NCBI GenBank assembly: GCA_002454335.1
Contig: DKIP01000041.1
Location: forward strand, 1 to 10,104
Direction of reading: 5' to 3'
DNA length: 10,104 nucleotides
Source: Cytophagaceae bacterium UBA6715
GTDB taxonomy: Bacteria > Bacteroidota > Bacteroidia > Cytophagales > Spirosomataceae
Shown here: in pieces, positions 1 through 8,252 of the stretch
Layout of the letters: the number at the start of each line of letters is the position of its first letter
Numbering within the stretch: position 1 is the first letter of the stretch
Position numbers and translations under genes: made by a program
The notes under the pieces: generated by a model
Seen by the model: only the letters and a program-made list of their open reading frames with translations
What the model was told of the DNA's origin: nothing
The model's database searches: none

Positions 1-645
1 GTGGATCCGGATGTGGACCGCTTATGCTTTATCTCGGAAGATGGTACGCCGTTTGGTGAAGAATATACCTTGGTAGCCATTGCGGATTATATATTAGCCA
101 AAGAAAAAGGAAATACGGTTTCTAATTTATCCTCTACACGTGCGTTAGCCGATGTGACGATTCAACATGGCGGGACGTATTTTGCTGCCGCTGTAGGCGA
201 GGTGAATGTGGTGACCAAAATGAAAGCTGAAAAAGCAATCATTGGTGGCGAAGGAAATGGAGGCGTTATTTTCCCTGAATCGCACTACGGTCGGGATGCT
301 CTAGTGGGTATCGGATTGTTTTTGACGCATTTGGCCTATAAAAACAAAACAGTAAGTGCTCTTCGTGCGGAATATCCGGCTTACATCATGTCGAAAAATA
401 AGATAGAATTGTCAGCAGATTTGAATGTAGACTTAATCTTAGCGACGGTGGCGGAGCAATTTAAAGCTGAACGCGTTAATACGATTGATGGTGTGAAAAT
501 TGATTTTGCAGACCGCTGGGTACATTTGCGTAAATCTAACACGGAACCCATTATTCGAATTTATTCGGAAGCACTTACGGAAGCGGAGGCGATTGGATTA
601 GCCCAACAAATCATGCAGGTAATCGAAGTGATTGCAGGCAAATAA
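1..645 (+). CDS. glmM: Phosphoglucosamine mutase, C-terminal part (5' truncated by window)
   Basis: This is the 3' part of an alpha-D-phosphohexomutase gene, 214 codons to a TAA at 643-645. The first GTG encodes a Val inside the protein and is not a real start. Visible elements are the metal-binding loop D-P-D-V-D-R at residues 2-7, the sugar-specificity loop GGEGNGG at 82-88, and the C-terminal phosphate-binding loop R-K-S-N-T-E-P at 177-183. The phosphoserine domain lies upstream and is not seen. In Bacteroidota, proteins with these loops are annotated as GlmM, which converts glucosamine-6-phosphate to glucosamine-1-phosphate in the cytoplasm for UDP-GlcNAc, peptidoglycan and LPS synthesis. 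A phosphomannomutase role cannot be excluded because the loops resemble the archaeal-type dual-specificity branch. The next gene starts 7 bp after the stop, so the two are probably cotranscribed. Confidence 0.88.
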   Translation: MDPDVDRLCFISEDGTPFGEEYTLVAIADYILAKEKGNTVSNLSSTRALADVTIQHGGTYFAAAVGEVNVVTKMKAEKAIIGGEGNGGVIFPESHYGRDALVGIGLFLTHLAYKNKTVSALRAEYPAYIMSKNKIELSADLNVDLILATVAEQFKAERVNTIDGVKIDFADRWVHLRKSNTEPIIRIYSEALTEAEAIGLAQQIMQVIEVIAGK

Positions 646-652
646 GTATAAC

Positions 653-1801
653 ATGACATCAACAACAAAAACACCTATTTACCTCGATAACGCGGCAACC
701 ACTCCGGTAGATCCAGCAGTTTGGCAGGAAATGCAACCCTTGTTTGAGCATTTTACGGCGAATCCTTCGTCGATACATTCACATGGCCGACAAGCCAAAG
801 TGATTGTGGAGAAGGCGCGGAAAGCTGTTGCTACCTTATTGAATGCATCCCCTGCTGAGATTTTCTTTACTTCCGGCGGAACTGAAGCGGATAATACGGT
901 AATCCAGTCGGCCGTTTTATACGGCGGGGTGAAAAATATCATCACATCACCTTTAGAACACCATGCGGTTTTGCATACAGCGGAGGCTTGGGAGAAATTG
1001 GGGATGGCGAAGGTGCATTTGGTTCAAATCAATTCCCAAGGTGATATTGATTTGGCGCATTTAGAAACATTATTAGCTGAAAATTCGAATGCCCTTGTGT
1101 CCTTGATGCATGGGAATAATGAAATCGGAAATCTATTGGATATACATGCGGTGGGTGCTTTGTGCCAACAATATAACGCCACTTTCCATTCGGATACGGT
1201 GCAAACCATGGGTCATTTTACGCATGATGTTCAGGCCTTGCCGGTGGATTTCTTGGTAGGTGCTGCCCATAAATTCCATGGTCCTAAAGGGATTGGGTTT
1301 TTATATGCACGTGCAGGGGCGAAATTTCATCCATTGATGCATGGCGGAGCGCAAGAGCGAAATCAACGTGGAGGAACGGAAAATGTATACGGGATGGTTG
1401 GTTTGGCCAAAGCGTTAAGCATGGCATATGAGAACATGGATGAACATAGGACGCATATTAAATCCATCAAATCCTATTTTATCGAAGGTTTAGTAAAACG
1501 ATTCCCGGGCATTCAGTTTAACGGTCGGTCGGGCGAAGTGGATAACAGCCTTTATACGGTTTTAAACGTTCGTTTCCCGAGTGTTGCGGATGGTGATATG
1601 CTCTTGTTCCAATTGGATATTGAGAAAATTTCCGCTTCAGGTGGAAGTGCATGTTCGAGTGGTACATCAGTTGGGTCCCATGTGCTTTCGGCCTTAAATC
1701 CGACGGCGACGGGGGCAGCGATTCGTTTTTCTTTTTCTAAGAATAATACGAAGGAGGAGATTGATCGGGTGCTGGAGGTGCTGGAAAGTTTAGTGAAATA
1801 G
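653..1801 (+). CDS. Cysteine desulfurase (class V aminotransferase, NifS/IscS-like)
   Basis: A 382-residue PLP enzyme that takes sulfur from L-cysteine as an enzyme persulfide, giving alanine, for Fe-S cluster assembly and/or tRNA thiolation. In order: N-terminal YLDNAATTP (10-18), SGGTEADN (74-81), the PLP-stacking His of LEHHAVL (His103), HGNNEIG (153-159), Asp181 in HSDTVQ, the Schiff-base lysine Lys207 in AAHKFHGPKG, the GGTENV motif (240-245), and the persulfide cysteine Cys334 in GGSACSSG on the long mobile loop typical of the IscS/NifS group. ATG at 653 is preferred because it places YLDNAATTP at residue 10, as is usual; an in-frame TTG at 632 would overlap glmM and add seven unsupported residues. 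No clear Shine-Dalgarno is visible, as is common in this phylum. The gene lies 7 bp after glmM and is followed by a strong hairpin. No IscU or other Isc partner is in view, so no symbol is assigned. Confidence 0.93.
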   Translation: MTSTTKTPIYLDNAATTPVDPAVWQEMQPLFEHFTANPSSIHSHGRQAKVIVEKARKAVATLLNASPAEIFFTSGGTEADNTVIQSAVLYGGVKNIITSPLEHHAVLHTAEAWEKLGMAKVHLVQINSQGDIDLAHLETLLAENSNALVSLMHGNNEIGNLLDIHAVGALCQQYNATFHSDTVQTMGHFTHDVQALPVDFLVGAAHKFHGPKGIGFLYARAGAKFHPLMHGGAQERNQRGGTENVYGMVGLAKALSMAYENMDEHRTHIKSIKSYFIEGLVKRFPGIQFNGRSGEVDNSLYTVLNVRFPSVADGDMLLFQLDIEKISASGGSACSSGTSVGSHVLSALNPTATGAAIRFSFSKNNTKEEIDRVLEVLESLVK

Positions 1802-1812
1802 TTTTTTGAAGG

Positions 1813-1872
1813 CCCCAAACTGAAGTCTGGGGCTTCTAAAATCGTTCATTAACCCCAGACTTCAGTTTGGGG
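1813..1872. terminator. Nested palindrome / bidirectional terminator-like hairpin between convergent genes
   Basis: Two 20-nt arms, 1813-1832 and 1853-1872, are perfect reverse complements separated by a 20-nt spacer. Each arm is also a near-palindrome in its own right: the right arm can fold as CCCCAGAC / TTCA loop / GTTTGGGG with one G-U pair. The RNA can therefore form either one 20-bp stem or two short tandem hairpins. The element lies 11 nt after the desulfurase stop and 6 nt after the proS stop on the opposite strand. On the plus strand it is followed by AATTTTCT, a weak U-tract; on the minus strand there is no U-tract after the stem. It probably acts as a shared terminator or 3'-end stabiliser for both genes, but the termination role is inferred. 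Confidence 0.75.
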
Positions 1873-1878
1873 AATTTT

Positions 1879-3351
<1,473 letters not shown>

Positions 3352-3419
3352 ATATTTTTAGGGAATCGTACTAGGTGGGTTTTTATTTCGTTAATTTGTA
3401 GGTAATTGATTTGAAACTT

Positions 3420-3458
3420 TTTGAATGCTTCAAAGGTTAAATTTACGAATTAAACCAA
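3420..3458 (-). promoter_or_regulatory. Candidate proS promoter with overlapping dyad in the divergent intergenic region
   Basis: The 153-bp region between proS and the lipoprotein gene (3352-3504) must hold promoters for both. On the minus strand there is TTG (3458-3456), a 16-nt spacer, then TAACCTTTG (3439-3431). This resembles the Bacteroidota TTG...TAnnTTTG arrangement but with one extra base inside the -7 box. It would give a proS leader of roughly 70 nt. A dyad TTTGAA-TGC-TTCAAA at 3420-3434 overlaps the box and could be an operator. On the plus strand the nearest -7-like sequence is TAAATTTA at 3438-3445, a 7/8 match. These are motif matches by eye only. Confidence 0.25.
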
Positions 3459-3504
3459 GAACTTAAAAATTGAAACGAATCACAGATCCTAATCCATTGA
3501 ATTT

Positions 3505-4473
3505 ATGAAAAATATAGGGATTGCCTCGGTATTGATTGCGATGATTGCACTATTAAATGCATGTTCGGTTTCACAAACAGCATTTGTTTCGGATGACCTT
3601 TATGATAGTTACCAGAGGCCTGCTGCGGTAGTAGCCAAGCAAAAGAAAGCTTCTTATTTGAATTTCGAAGAGGATGCACAAATCATTCAAGAGGAGGAAG
3701 CTGCGGTCATTCAAGAAGATGCGGATGTGAATTATTTGAATTCGAGAGCGATATACCAACAAGGCTATAATTCGGGATTTAATCAAGGCGTATTTACTTC
3801 GAATCCTTGGAATAATTGGTATTCCAATCCATACATCAATTTTGGTATGGGATTCTCAAATCGTTGGTATTCACCATTACAAGCATGGCGTCTAAACGAT
3901 CCATTTTATTCAGGATTTTCGATGGGCGCGAATTTTGGATATTTTGGAGGCTTGGGTTATGGCTTTAATTCCTTTGGCTACTCGAGTCCTTATGGATATT
4001 ATGATCCCTTTTATGGATATGTGGGACCAGGTATGATGTTTGGCTATGGCCCATCGTATAATTACTATTACGGCTTTGGTCAAAATTATTACGGAGGGAA
4101 TTACTATCAATCGAATGTGGGGAATTCCCAAGAACCAGCTCCTCGTTACATTCGTGGACCGCGGGATGGAGGTTCCAGCAATCGATATGGGGGTGAAAAT
4201 TATTCCAATGCACCTCGTGGTGGGAATAATACCTATAATTCTCAAGGCACGAATCAGCCACGGGTGAATTCAAATGCTGGGTATACGAATTCGCCATATC
4301 AAGCCGCACCACGGAGAAATTCAAATGTTGAATTCCAACCGAGCGCACCACGGCAAAATTATGGTCAAAATAGGACGGAATCCTACAGTTCGCCTTCTTC
4401 GAATTACTCCGGCGGTGGATATAGTGGAGGAGGCGGCTCTTCCAACGGTGGTTCTTCACGTGGTCCAAGATAA
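3505..4473 (+). CDS. Lipoprotein with Tyr/Gly/Asn-rich low-complexity (prion-like) body
   Basis: A 322-residue protein with an N-terminal lipoprotein signal: MKN, a hydrophobic core (residues 4-17), and lipobox L-N-A-C with the lipidated cysteine at 20. Ser at the next positions suggests outer-membrane sorting. An acidic stretch (about 54-75) follows, then an aromatic region (about 83-203) extremely rich in Tyr, Phe, Gly, Asn and Trp, with runs such as YGYYDPFYGY and YNYYYGFG, and finally a basic, Ser/Gly/Asn-rich tail (204-322). In the tail, APR or GPR tripeptides recur at 212, 218, 236, 268, 281 and at the very C-terminus, together with GGGYSGGGG-type linkers. No enzymatic domain is recognisable. 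The 5-bp gap to the downstream FadL-like barrel gene indicates an operon and a shared place in the outer membrane. Similar low-complexity proteins next to such barrels occur in Bacteroidota, sometimes under misleading names from low-complexity matches (recollection, not checked). Function unknown; adhesion, a surface matrix or scaffolding are guesses. Confidence 0.85.
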   Translation: MKNIGIASVLIAMIALLNACSVSQTAFVSDDLYDSYQRPAAVVAKQKKASYLNFEEDAQIIQEEEAAVIQEDADVNYLNSRAIYQQGYNSGFNQGVFTSNPWNNWYSNPYINFGMGFSNRWYSPLQAWRLNDPFYSGFSMGANFGYFGGLGYGFNSFGYSSPYGYYDPFYGYVGPGMMFGYGPSYNYYYGFGQNYYGGNYYQSNVGNSQEPAPRYIRGPRDGGSSNRYGGENYSNAPRGGNNTYNSQGTNQPRVNSNAGYTNSPYQAAPRRNSNVEFQPSAPRQNYGQNRTESYSSPSSNYSGGGYSGGGGSSNGGSSRGPR

Positions 4474-4478
4474 TTTCT

Positions 4479-6017
4479 ATGAAGCATCTATTTAAAAATT
4501 TTACGCTTGTTTTGATAAGCTACGTGGCTAACGCGCAGGTCTATACCTATCCGATGTTGACCAAACAATTTTCTACATCTTATGTAACGGGCTCAGCACG
4601 GATGCAAGGCATGGGGGGAAGTCAGAGTGTTTTGGGGGCGGACTTAAGTTCAATTGCAGGTAATGCTGCCGGATTAGGGTTCTATTCGCGTTCTGAAATT
4701 GGACTAAATTTTGCTGTTCATTCGTCTTCAACAGATGCTGAATATGTAAGCCAGTCGACGAATAGTTCGAACAACTTATTTCATATGCCCAATTTTGGTA
4801 TTGTGATTTCAGGGGATTATTTGTCCAGCTCATCCTGGAGAGGGGCCTTTGGAATTGGGTATTCCCGTCAAGTGGTTTTGACGCAGCCTTTGACCATTGA
4901 AGGAACGAATAATCGAAGTTCATATTTAGATCAATTAATTCAAAAAGCAGGGGATAAAGGTGCCACGGGCGCAACCTTGGATGAAGAATATGATCCTTAC
5001 TATAATACTGCAGATAGTCCTGAAGCGGCTGCTTATCAAGCTTATTTGATCAACCCTAACTCCACCACAGGTGGAGCGCCATTTGAACGTTATTTGCCTA
5101 ATTTACCCACCAAGCAATTTGGGTATGGAACAAGTTCTGGTTCTGTAGCTCAGTGGGATATCAGTTATGGCGCAGCTTATCAAGACCAATTTTACATTGG
5201 TTTAGGAGTTCATTTCTCCAAATTAAATACGACTCATACACAACGCTGGGACGAAAGTTTCCCAGGGAATAACTATGTAGCAGGTTTTAGTATAGAGGAG
5301 CAATTAATCACCACGGGTTCAGGAATTTCAGTATCATTGGGCGCAATTTATAAGTTGAAGCCTAATCTTCGTGTGGCATTGAATGTGCAAACTCCCACCT
5401 ATTATGATCAGTTGAACGAGCAACTGGCAGGTTTGTTGACACCACAGGTTTCATCGATTCCTGTATCAGGTGGTTATATCACGAAAGTCAAACCCGTGAA
5501 ATTAACTCCGAATGAATTTACTTACCAAATGGTAACACCCTTCCGAATTTCGGGTGGGATGGCTTATTTCTTCGGGAAACGCGGTTTACTAAGCGCTGAC
5601 GTTGAAATGATTAACTATTCAGGCATGTCTGTTTCATCTGCGGAGTTAGGACCCTATGCTAACCAACAGTTTAAAGACAAATACAATAGTCAAATTTCGA
5701 AAAACTACCAGACCGTATTGAATATGAAGGTGGGAGCTGAATTCCGTGTTTCCAGTGCTTGGACATTACGTGGTGGCGCTGCGCTTTACGGTAGTGGTTT
5801 TTCGAGTACCTATGATTCCATCGATCGAAATCAACTCCAATTTTCTGCGGGTTTGGGATATCGAGGCTTGGCATATTATGTCGATTTTGCTGTTGTCCAA
5901 CGAACAGGAAAGGATGCTTATACGCCTTATGTATTAAAAAATGCGGCCGATTATGCATCAGCCGCATTGAAATTAACAAATACGCAGTTTACCTTAGGGG
6001 GTGGAATTTACTTCTAA
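4479..6017 (+). CDS. FadL/OmpP1/TodX-family outer-membrane beta-barrel ('hemin receptor'-type)
   Basis: A 512-residue outer-membrane protein. A signal peptide covers residues 1-19, with probable cleavage after ANA before Gln20. The family N-terminus follows: GSARMQGMGGSQSVLGADLSSIAGNAAGLGFY (38-69 region), corresponding to the FadL-type 'ARxxGMGGA...NPAGL' hatch segment, with the usual Pro replaced by Ala63. The rest is alternating amphipathic strands typical of a 14-strand barrel, ending FTLGGGIYF with the C-terminal Phe recognised by the BAM machinery. FadL proteins let hydrophobic molecules cross the outer membrane; Bacteroidota homologues are often called hemin receptors without direct proof, and the substrate here is unknown. 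The gene starts 5 bp after the lipoprotein stop, so the pair is cotranscribed. The 3' end is convergent with aroK, and the two stop codons overlap. Codons 488-497 also contain the opposing operon's apparent terminator. Confidence 0.9.
   Translation: MKHLFKNFTLVLISYVANAQVYTYPMLTKQFSTSYVTGSARMQGMGGSQSVLGADLSSIAGNAAGLGFYSRSEIGLNFAVHSSSTDAEYVSQSTNSSNNLFHMPNFGIVISGDYLSSSSWRGAFGIGYSRQVVLTQPLTIEGTNNRSSYLDQLIQKAGDKGATGATLDEEYDPYYNTADSPEAAAYQAYLINPNSTTGGAPFERYLPNLPTKQFGYGTSSGSVAQWDISYGAAYQDQFYIGLGVHFSKLNTTHTQRWDESFPGNNYVAGFSIEEQLITTGSGISVSLGAIYKLKPNLRVALNVQTPTYYDQLNEQLAGLLTPQVSSIPVSGGYITKVKPVKLTPNEFTYQMVTPFRISGGMAYFFGKRGLLSADVEMINYSGMSVSSAELGPYANQQFKDKYNSQISKNYQTVLNMKVGAEFRVSSAWTLRGGAALYGSGFSSTYDSIDRNQLQFSAGLGYRGLAYYVDFAVVQRTGKDAYTPYVLKNAADYASAALKLTNTQFTLGGGIYF
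5936..5968 (-). terminator. Intrinsic terminator of the aroK operon, embedded in the opposing barrel gene
   Basis: Read on the minus strand, an 8-bp perfect GC-rich stem AATGCGGC...GCCGCATT (5968-5961 pairing with 5947-5940) with a 13-nt loop runs straight into a T-tract (six T in all, two of them in the stem). It begins 45 nt after the aroK stop. On the plus strand the same hairpin is preceded by A residues and followed by GAAATT, so it should not stop barrel mRNA. The sequence is at the same time sense coding for NAADYASAAL (residues 488-497) of the barrel. Confidence 0.7.
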
Positions 6018-6532
6018 ACGGGAAGGTATTGGTCTAATAACCAAAGTAATTGACTAACTGTAATTTCGCCATCCACTTGGATGTCGGCTTGTTGGTAATA
6101 TGCTAAACGCTCCTCAAAAGTCTTTTTGATCGAGGCAATTACCACCTCTTCGCTTTGGCTTTTATCTAATAAAGGACGGTTATTTCCTTGCGCTTTGTAC
6201 AAGCGTTTTGCCAAATCATTTACATCTACATTTAAGAAAATGCTGACACCATTTTCTTTGATGAAATCCATGTTGTCATTGAAGCAGGGAATGCCACCAC
6301 CTGTAGCAATCACCATGGATTGATTTGGCTGAAAGCCACGTAAAGTCTTCTTTTCTAGTTCGCGAAAATGTGCTTCTCCATAGTTTGAAAAAATCTCAGA
6401 AACGGTTTTTTGCTCACGCGTTTCAATCAATTTATCCATATCTGTAAAGCTATACCCTAAATTTCTTGCTAATTCTTTCCCTAATGTACTTTTTCCTGAT
6501 GAGGGCATTCCAACTAAATAGATATTCTTCAT
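6014..6532 (-). CDS. aroK: Shikimate kinase
   Basis: A 172-residue cytoplasmic P-loop kinase that phosphorylates shikimate to shikimate-3-phosphate, the fifth step of the chorismate pathway. Walker A is GMPSSGKST (8-16). The shikimate- and Mg-binding DMD is at 31-33 (Asp33 matching the shikimate-binding Asp). Arg57 is in HFRELE, the GGG shikimate loop is at 78-80, the lid NNRPLL contains Arg119, and the C-terminal Arg142 is in ERLAYY. All residues expected for catalysis are present and the length is normal. The ATG at 6530-6532 is 8 nt downstream of the stop of the BT_3928-type gene, so it is the last gene of a three-gene operon. Its TAG (6016-6014) overlaps the barrel gene's TAA (6015-6017) on the other strand. 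The DMD and RELE motifs argue against gluconokinase or adenylate kinase. Confidence 0.95.
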   Translation of the reverse strand: MKNIYLVGMPSSGKSTLGKELARNLGYSFTDMDKLIETREQKTVSEIFSNYGEAHFRELEKKTLRGFQPNQSMVIATGGGIPCFNDNMDFIKENGVSIFLNVDVNDLAKRLYKAQGNNRPLLDKSQSEEVVIASIKKTFEERLAYYQQADIQVDGEITVSQLLWLLDQYLPV

Positions 6533-6540
6533 TCTTGCAC

Positions 6541-7635
6541 TTATTGTTTTAAACGTTGTTGAATTTCGTCAGCGTCTGGTAGGCGATAGGCCGACCATTT
6601 TCCTTTGACGGTTCCTTGGCTAATAAGCCAAAGTCCAGGACTTGAGCGGATGATGGTTTTTAATACTTTGGTGTCCGCCGATAAGGCAGGAAATGCTAAT
6701 TGGTACTCATGACGCAAGGCATTCACTTCCTCATCAGAAGATGCACTGACTAACCACATGGGAACCTTAATTGTTTTCGCTAATCGGCTGATGCTTTCAA
6801 ATGCGGCTAAACGCGTATGGTGGACATTGGGTACGATGACCAACAAATGATCTCCCTGGAATATTTTTTGTGTATAATCCGTCGTATCTCCGTCAATCCA
6901 TAAACGGTAGTCGGTGATTAAAGGTCGTGCTTCTTTTTCGTTGATTGCCTGCATGGAAACGAACTCAGCTTTCGGGTCCGTAGGCATCTCCGTTAATTCG
7001 ACTTCTTTGCCATTGATTTTGTAGACATAGCTGAATTTTAACGCTTCACGATTTTTCATATTCGATGGAATATGTTGGCCTACAGCATAAGGCAATCCAT
7101 CTTGAATCGGGAGGAAGAAATAGCAATAGGTTCCCAGTCCCACACTAATCAAAGCGGATGCAATTACCCACTTACCCGTCGGTTTGCTTTGCTGGATTTT
7201 GTTTGTCAAGAATAAGCTTATGGTCAAAACAAGTAAGAAAATGTCTTTTCCAAAAGATGTCCAAGGCGTCAATTTAATCGCTTCGCCAAAACAGCCACAA
7301 TCAGTAACTTTATTGAAATAGGCCGAATAAAACGTCAAAAAGCTGAAGAAAATAAGAATTCCGACGAAGCAGTATAAAGTCTTCTTTGATTTGTAATTGA
7401 GGGCTAATGCAACAGCGAGTACAATTTCAGCACTACTGAGTCCGATGGAAAATAGTAGGGCTTGCGGGATGAGTAATTTCCAGAAACCAGCCATCCAAGG
7501 GAAATCCACGGAGAAAACTTCGAAGTATTCTTCCAACTTCAATTGCGTTCCGATAGGATCATTGAGTTTGATGAGGCCGGAGAATAAAAATATCCCGACC
7601 AAAACAAACGTGGCTATGTTACGGTATTGCTTCAT
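6541..7635 (-). CDS. BT_3928-type membrane protein: DoxX/MauE-like N-domain plus thioredoxin-like C-domain without catalytic cysteines
   Basis: A 364-residue inner-membrane protein. The N-terminal half has about five hydrophobic segments (about 7-21, 57-79, 86-104, 130-145, 156-177) and the family motif F-S-G-L-I-K-L-N-D-P-I-G (18-29) in the first loop. A D-C-G-C-F-G motif (112-117, Cys113 and Cys115) precedes membrane segment 4 and recalls MauE/DoxX redox-linked proteins. The C-terminal half (about 200-364) looks like a thioredoxin/AhpC fold: strand HLLVIVPNVHHT (263-274), then VPMWLVSASSDEEV, and a cis-Pro-like SSPGLWLI (331-338) followed by GTVKGKWS. It contains no cysteine at all, so the usual CxxC is missing. 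The role is unknown; a redox or sensor function at the membrane is an inference. Stop to aroK start is 8 nt, and 5 nt separates its start from the DUF1599 stop. The association with DUF1599 and folP is one I recall as common in Bacteroidota. Confidence 0.85.
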   Translation of the reverse strand: MKQYRNIATFVLVGIFLFSGLIKLNDPIGTQLKLEEYFEVFSVDFPWMAGFWKLLIPQALLFSIGLSSAEIVLAVALALNYKSKKTLYCFVGILIFFSFLTFYSAYFNKVTDCGCFGEAIKLTPWTSFGKDIFLLVLTISLFLTNKIQQSKPTGKWVIASALISVGLGTYCYFFLPIQDGLPYAVGQHIPSNMKNREALKFSYVYKINGKEVELTEMPTDPKAEFVSMQAINEKEARPLITDYRLWIDGDTTDYTQKIFQGDHLLVIVPNVHHTRLAAFESISRLAKTIKVPMWLVSASSDEEVNALRHEYQLAFPALSADTKVLKTIIRSSPGLWLISQGTVKGKWSAYRLPDADEIQQRLKQ

Positions 7636-7640
7636 TCGAT

Positions 7641-8225
7641 TTATTGCTGTTGGGCCATTTGCATTTGCTTTTCTTCTTTGAATTTAATCAGGCAGAAGAC
7701 AGCATAATTAAGCATATCTTGGTAGTTGGCCTCCACACCTTCCGAAACCAATGTTACTCCTTGGTTATTTTCGATTTGTTTGGTGCGGAAAATTTTCATG
7801 AGGATGAGATCCGTCATGCTGCTGATGCGCATATCACGCCAAGCCTCACCGTAATCGTGGTTTTTATTGCGCAATAATTCCAGTGTCGTTTCCACTTGTT
7901 GGTCGTAAAAAGCACTTAATTCTTCGGGAGTAAACTCCATTTGATCGGATGATTCAAGTGATTTTTGAATCAGGGCGATAATGCAATAATTAATGATTCC
8001 GATGAATTCACCTTCGATACCATCTTCGATGCGTTGCGCTCCTTTCTCTTGAATACTGCGAATACGTTGGGCTTTAATGAAGATTTGGTCAGTCAAACTA
8101 GGCAATCGTAAAATTCTCCATGAGGTACCGTAATCTTTGTTTTTTTTATCAAACAAGGCTTTGCAGTATGAAATTACTTGGCGATATTCGATTTCAGTTT
8201 GTGAAGGCGCGGAGTCCTTGATCAT
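7641..8225 (-). CDS. DUF1599 protein (nucleotide modification-associated domain 1), tandemly duplicated
   Basis: A 194-residue all-alpha, soluble protein made of two copies of one domain, about 27-86 and 120-180. The copies align on KNKDYG/KNHDYG (28-33, 121-126), SWRILRLPSLTDQI/AWRDMRISSMTDLI (35-48, 128-141), a conserved basic helix, and the closing EGEFIGIINYCIIALI/EANYQDMLNYAVFCLI. This matches DUF1599, a family linked by comparative genomics to nucleotide modification in phages but present as a core gene in Bacteroidota, where its role is unknown. There are no signal peptide or membrane segments. The ATG at 8223-8225 is the first gene of the operon with the BT_3928-type gene and aroK. 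It diverges from folP over 61 bp. Confidence 0.85.
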   Translation of the reverse strand: MIKDSAPSQTEIEYRQVISYCKALFDKKNKDYGTSWRILRLPSLTDQIFIKAQRIRSIQEKGAQRIEDGIEGEFIGIINYCIIALIQKSLESSDQMEFTPEELSAFYDQQVETTLELLRNKNHDYGEAWRDMRISSMTDLILMKIFRTKQIENNQGVTLVSEGVEANYQDMLNYAVFCLIKFKEEKQMQMAQQQ

Positions 8226-8252
8226 ACGGGTCAGTTTTTTAATTATAGCCTA

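Noticed and set aside
632..652. TTG at 632 as the start of the cysteine desulfurase
   Set aside because: It would overlap glmM and add seven residues ahead of the family's normal N-terminus. ATG at 653 gives the expected start.
3910..4468. Two long minus-strand open frames (111 and 167 codons) opposite the lipoprotein gene
   Set aside because: They are shadows of a low-complexity gene lacking stops in other frames. Their translations are compositionally odd (Ile/Arg- or His/Asn-rich), with no recognisable domains and no promoter or start context.
4380..4470. Gly/Ser-rich codon runs at the lipoprotein 3' end as a DNA tandem repeat
   Set aside because: The repetition is at the amino-acid level with varied codons; no regular DNA period is visible.
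4573..4974. A 133-codon minus-strand open frame inside the barrel gene
   Set aside because: The plus-strand frame has a clear signal peptide and FadL motifs through this stretch; the antisense product resembles nothing.
6029..6083. Two 5-bp hairpins just after the barrel gene stop as its terminator
   Set aside because: Stems are short, lie inside aroK coding sequence and have no following U-tract.
7641..8225. The DUF1599 gene as a sign of a phage or DNA-modification island
   Set aside because: It is duplicated, sits in a housekeeping operon with a BT_3928-type gene and aroK, and has base composition like its neighbours; no phage or modification genes are present.
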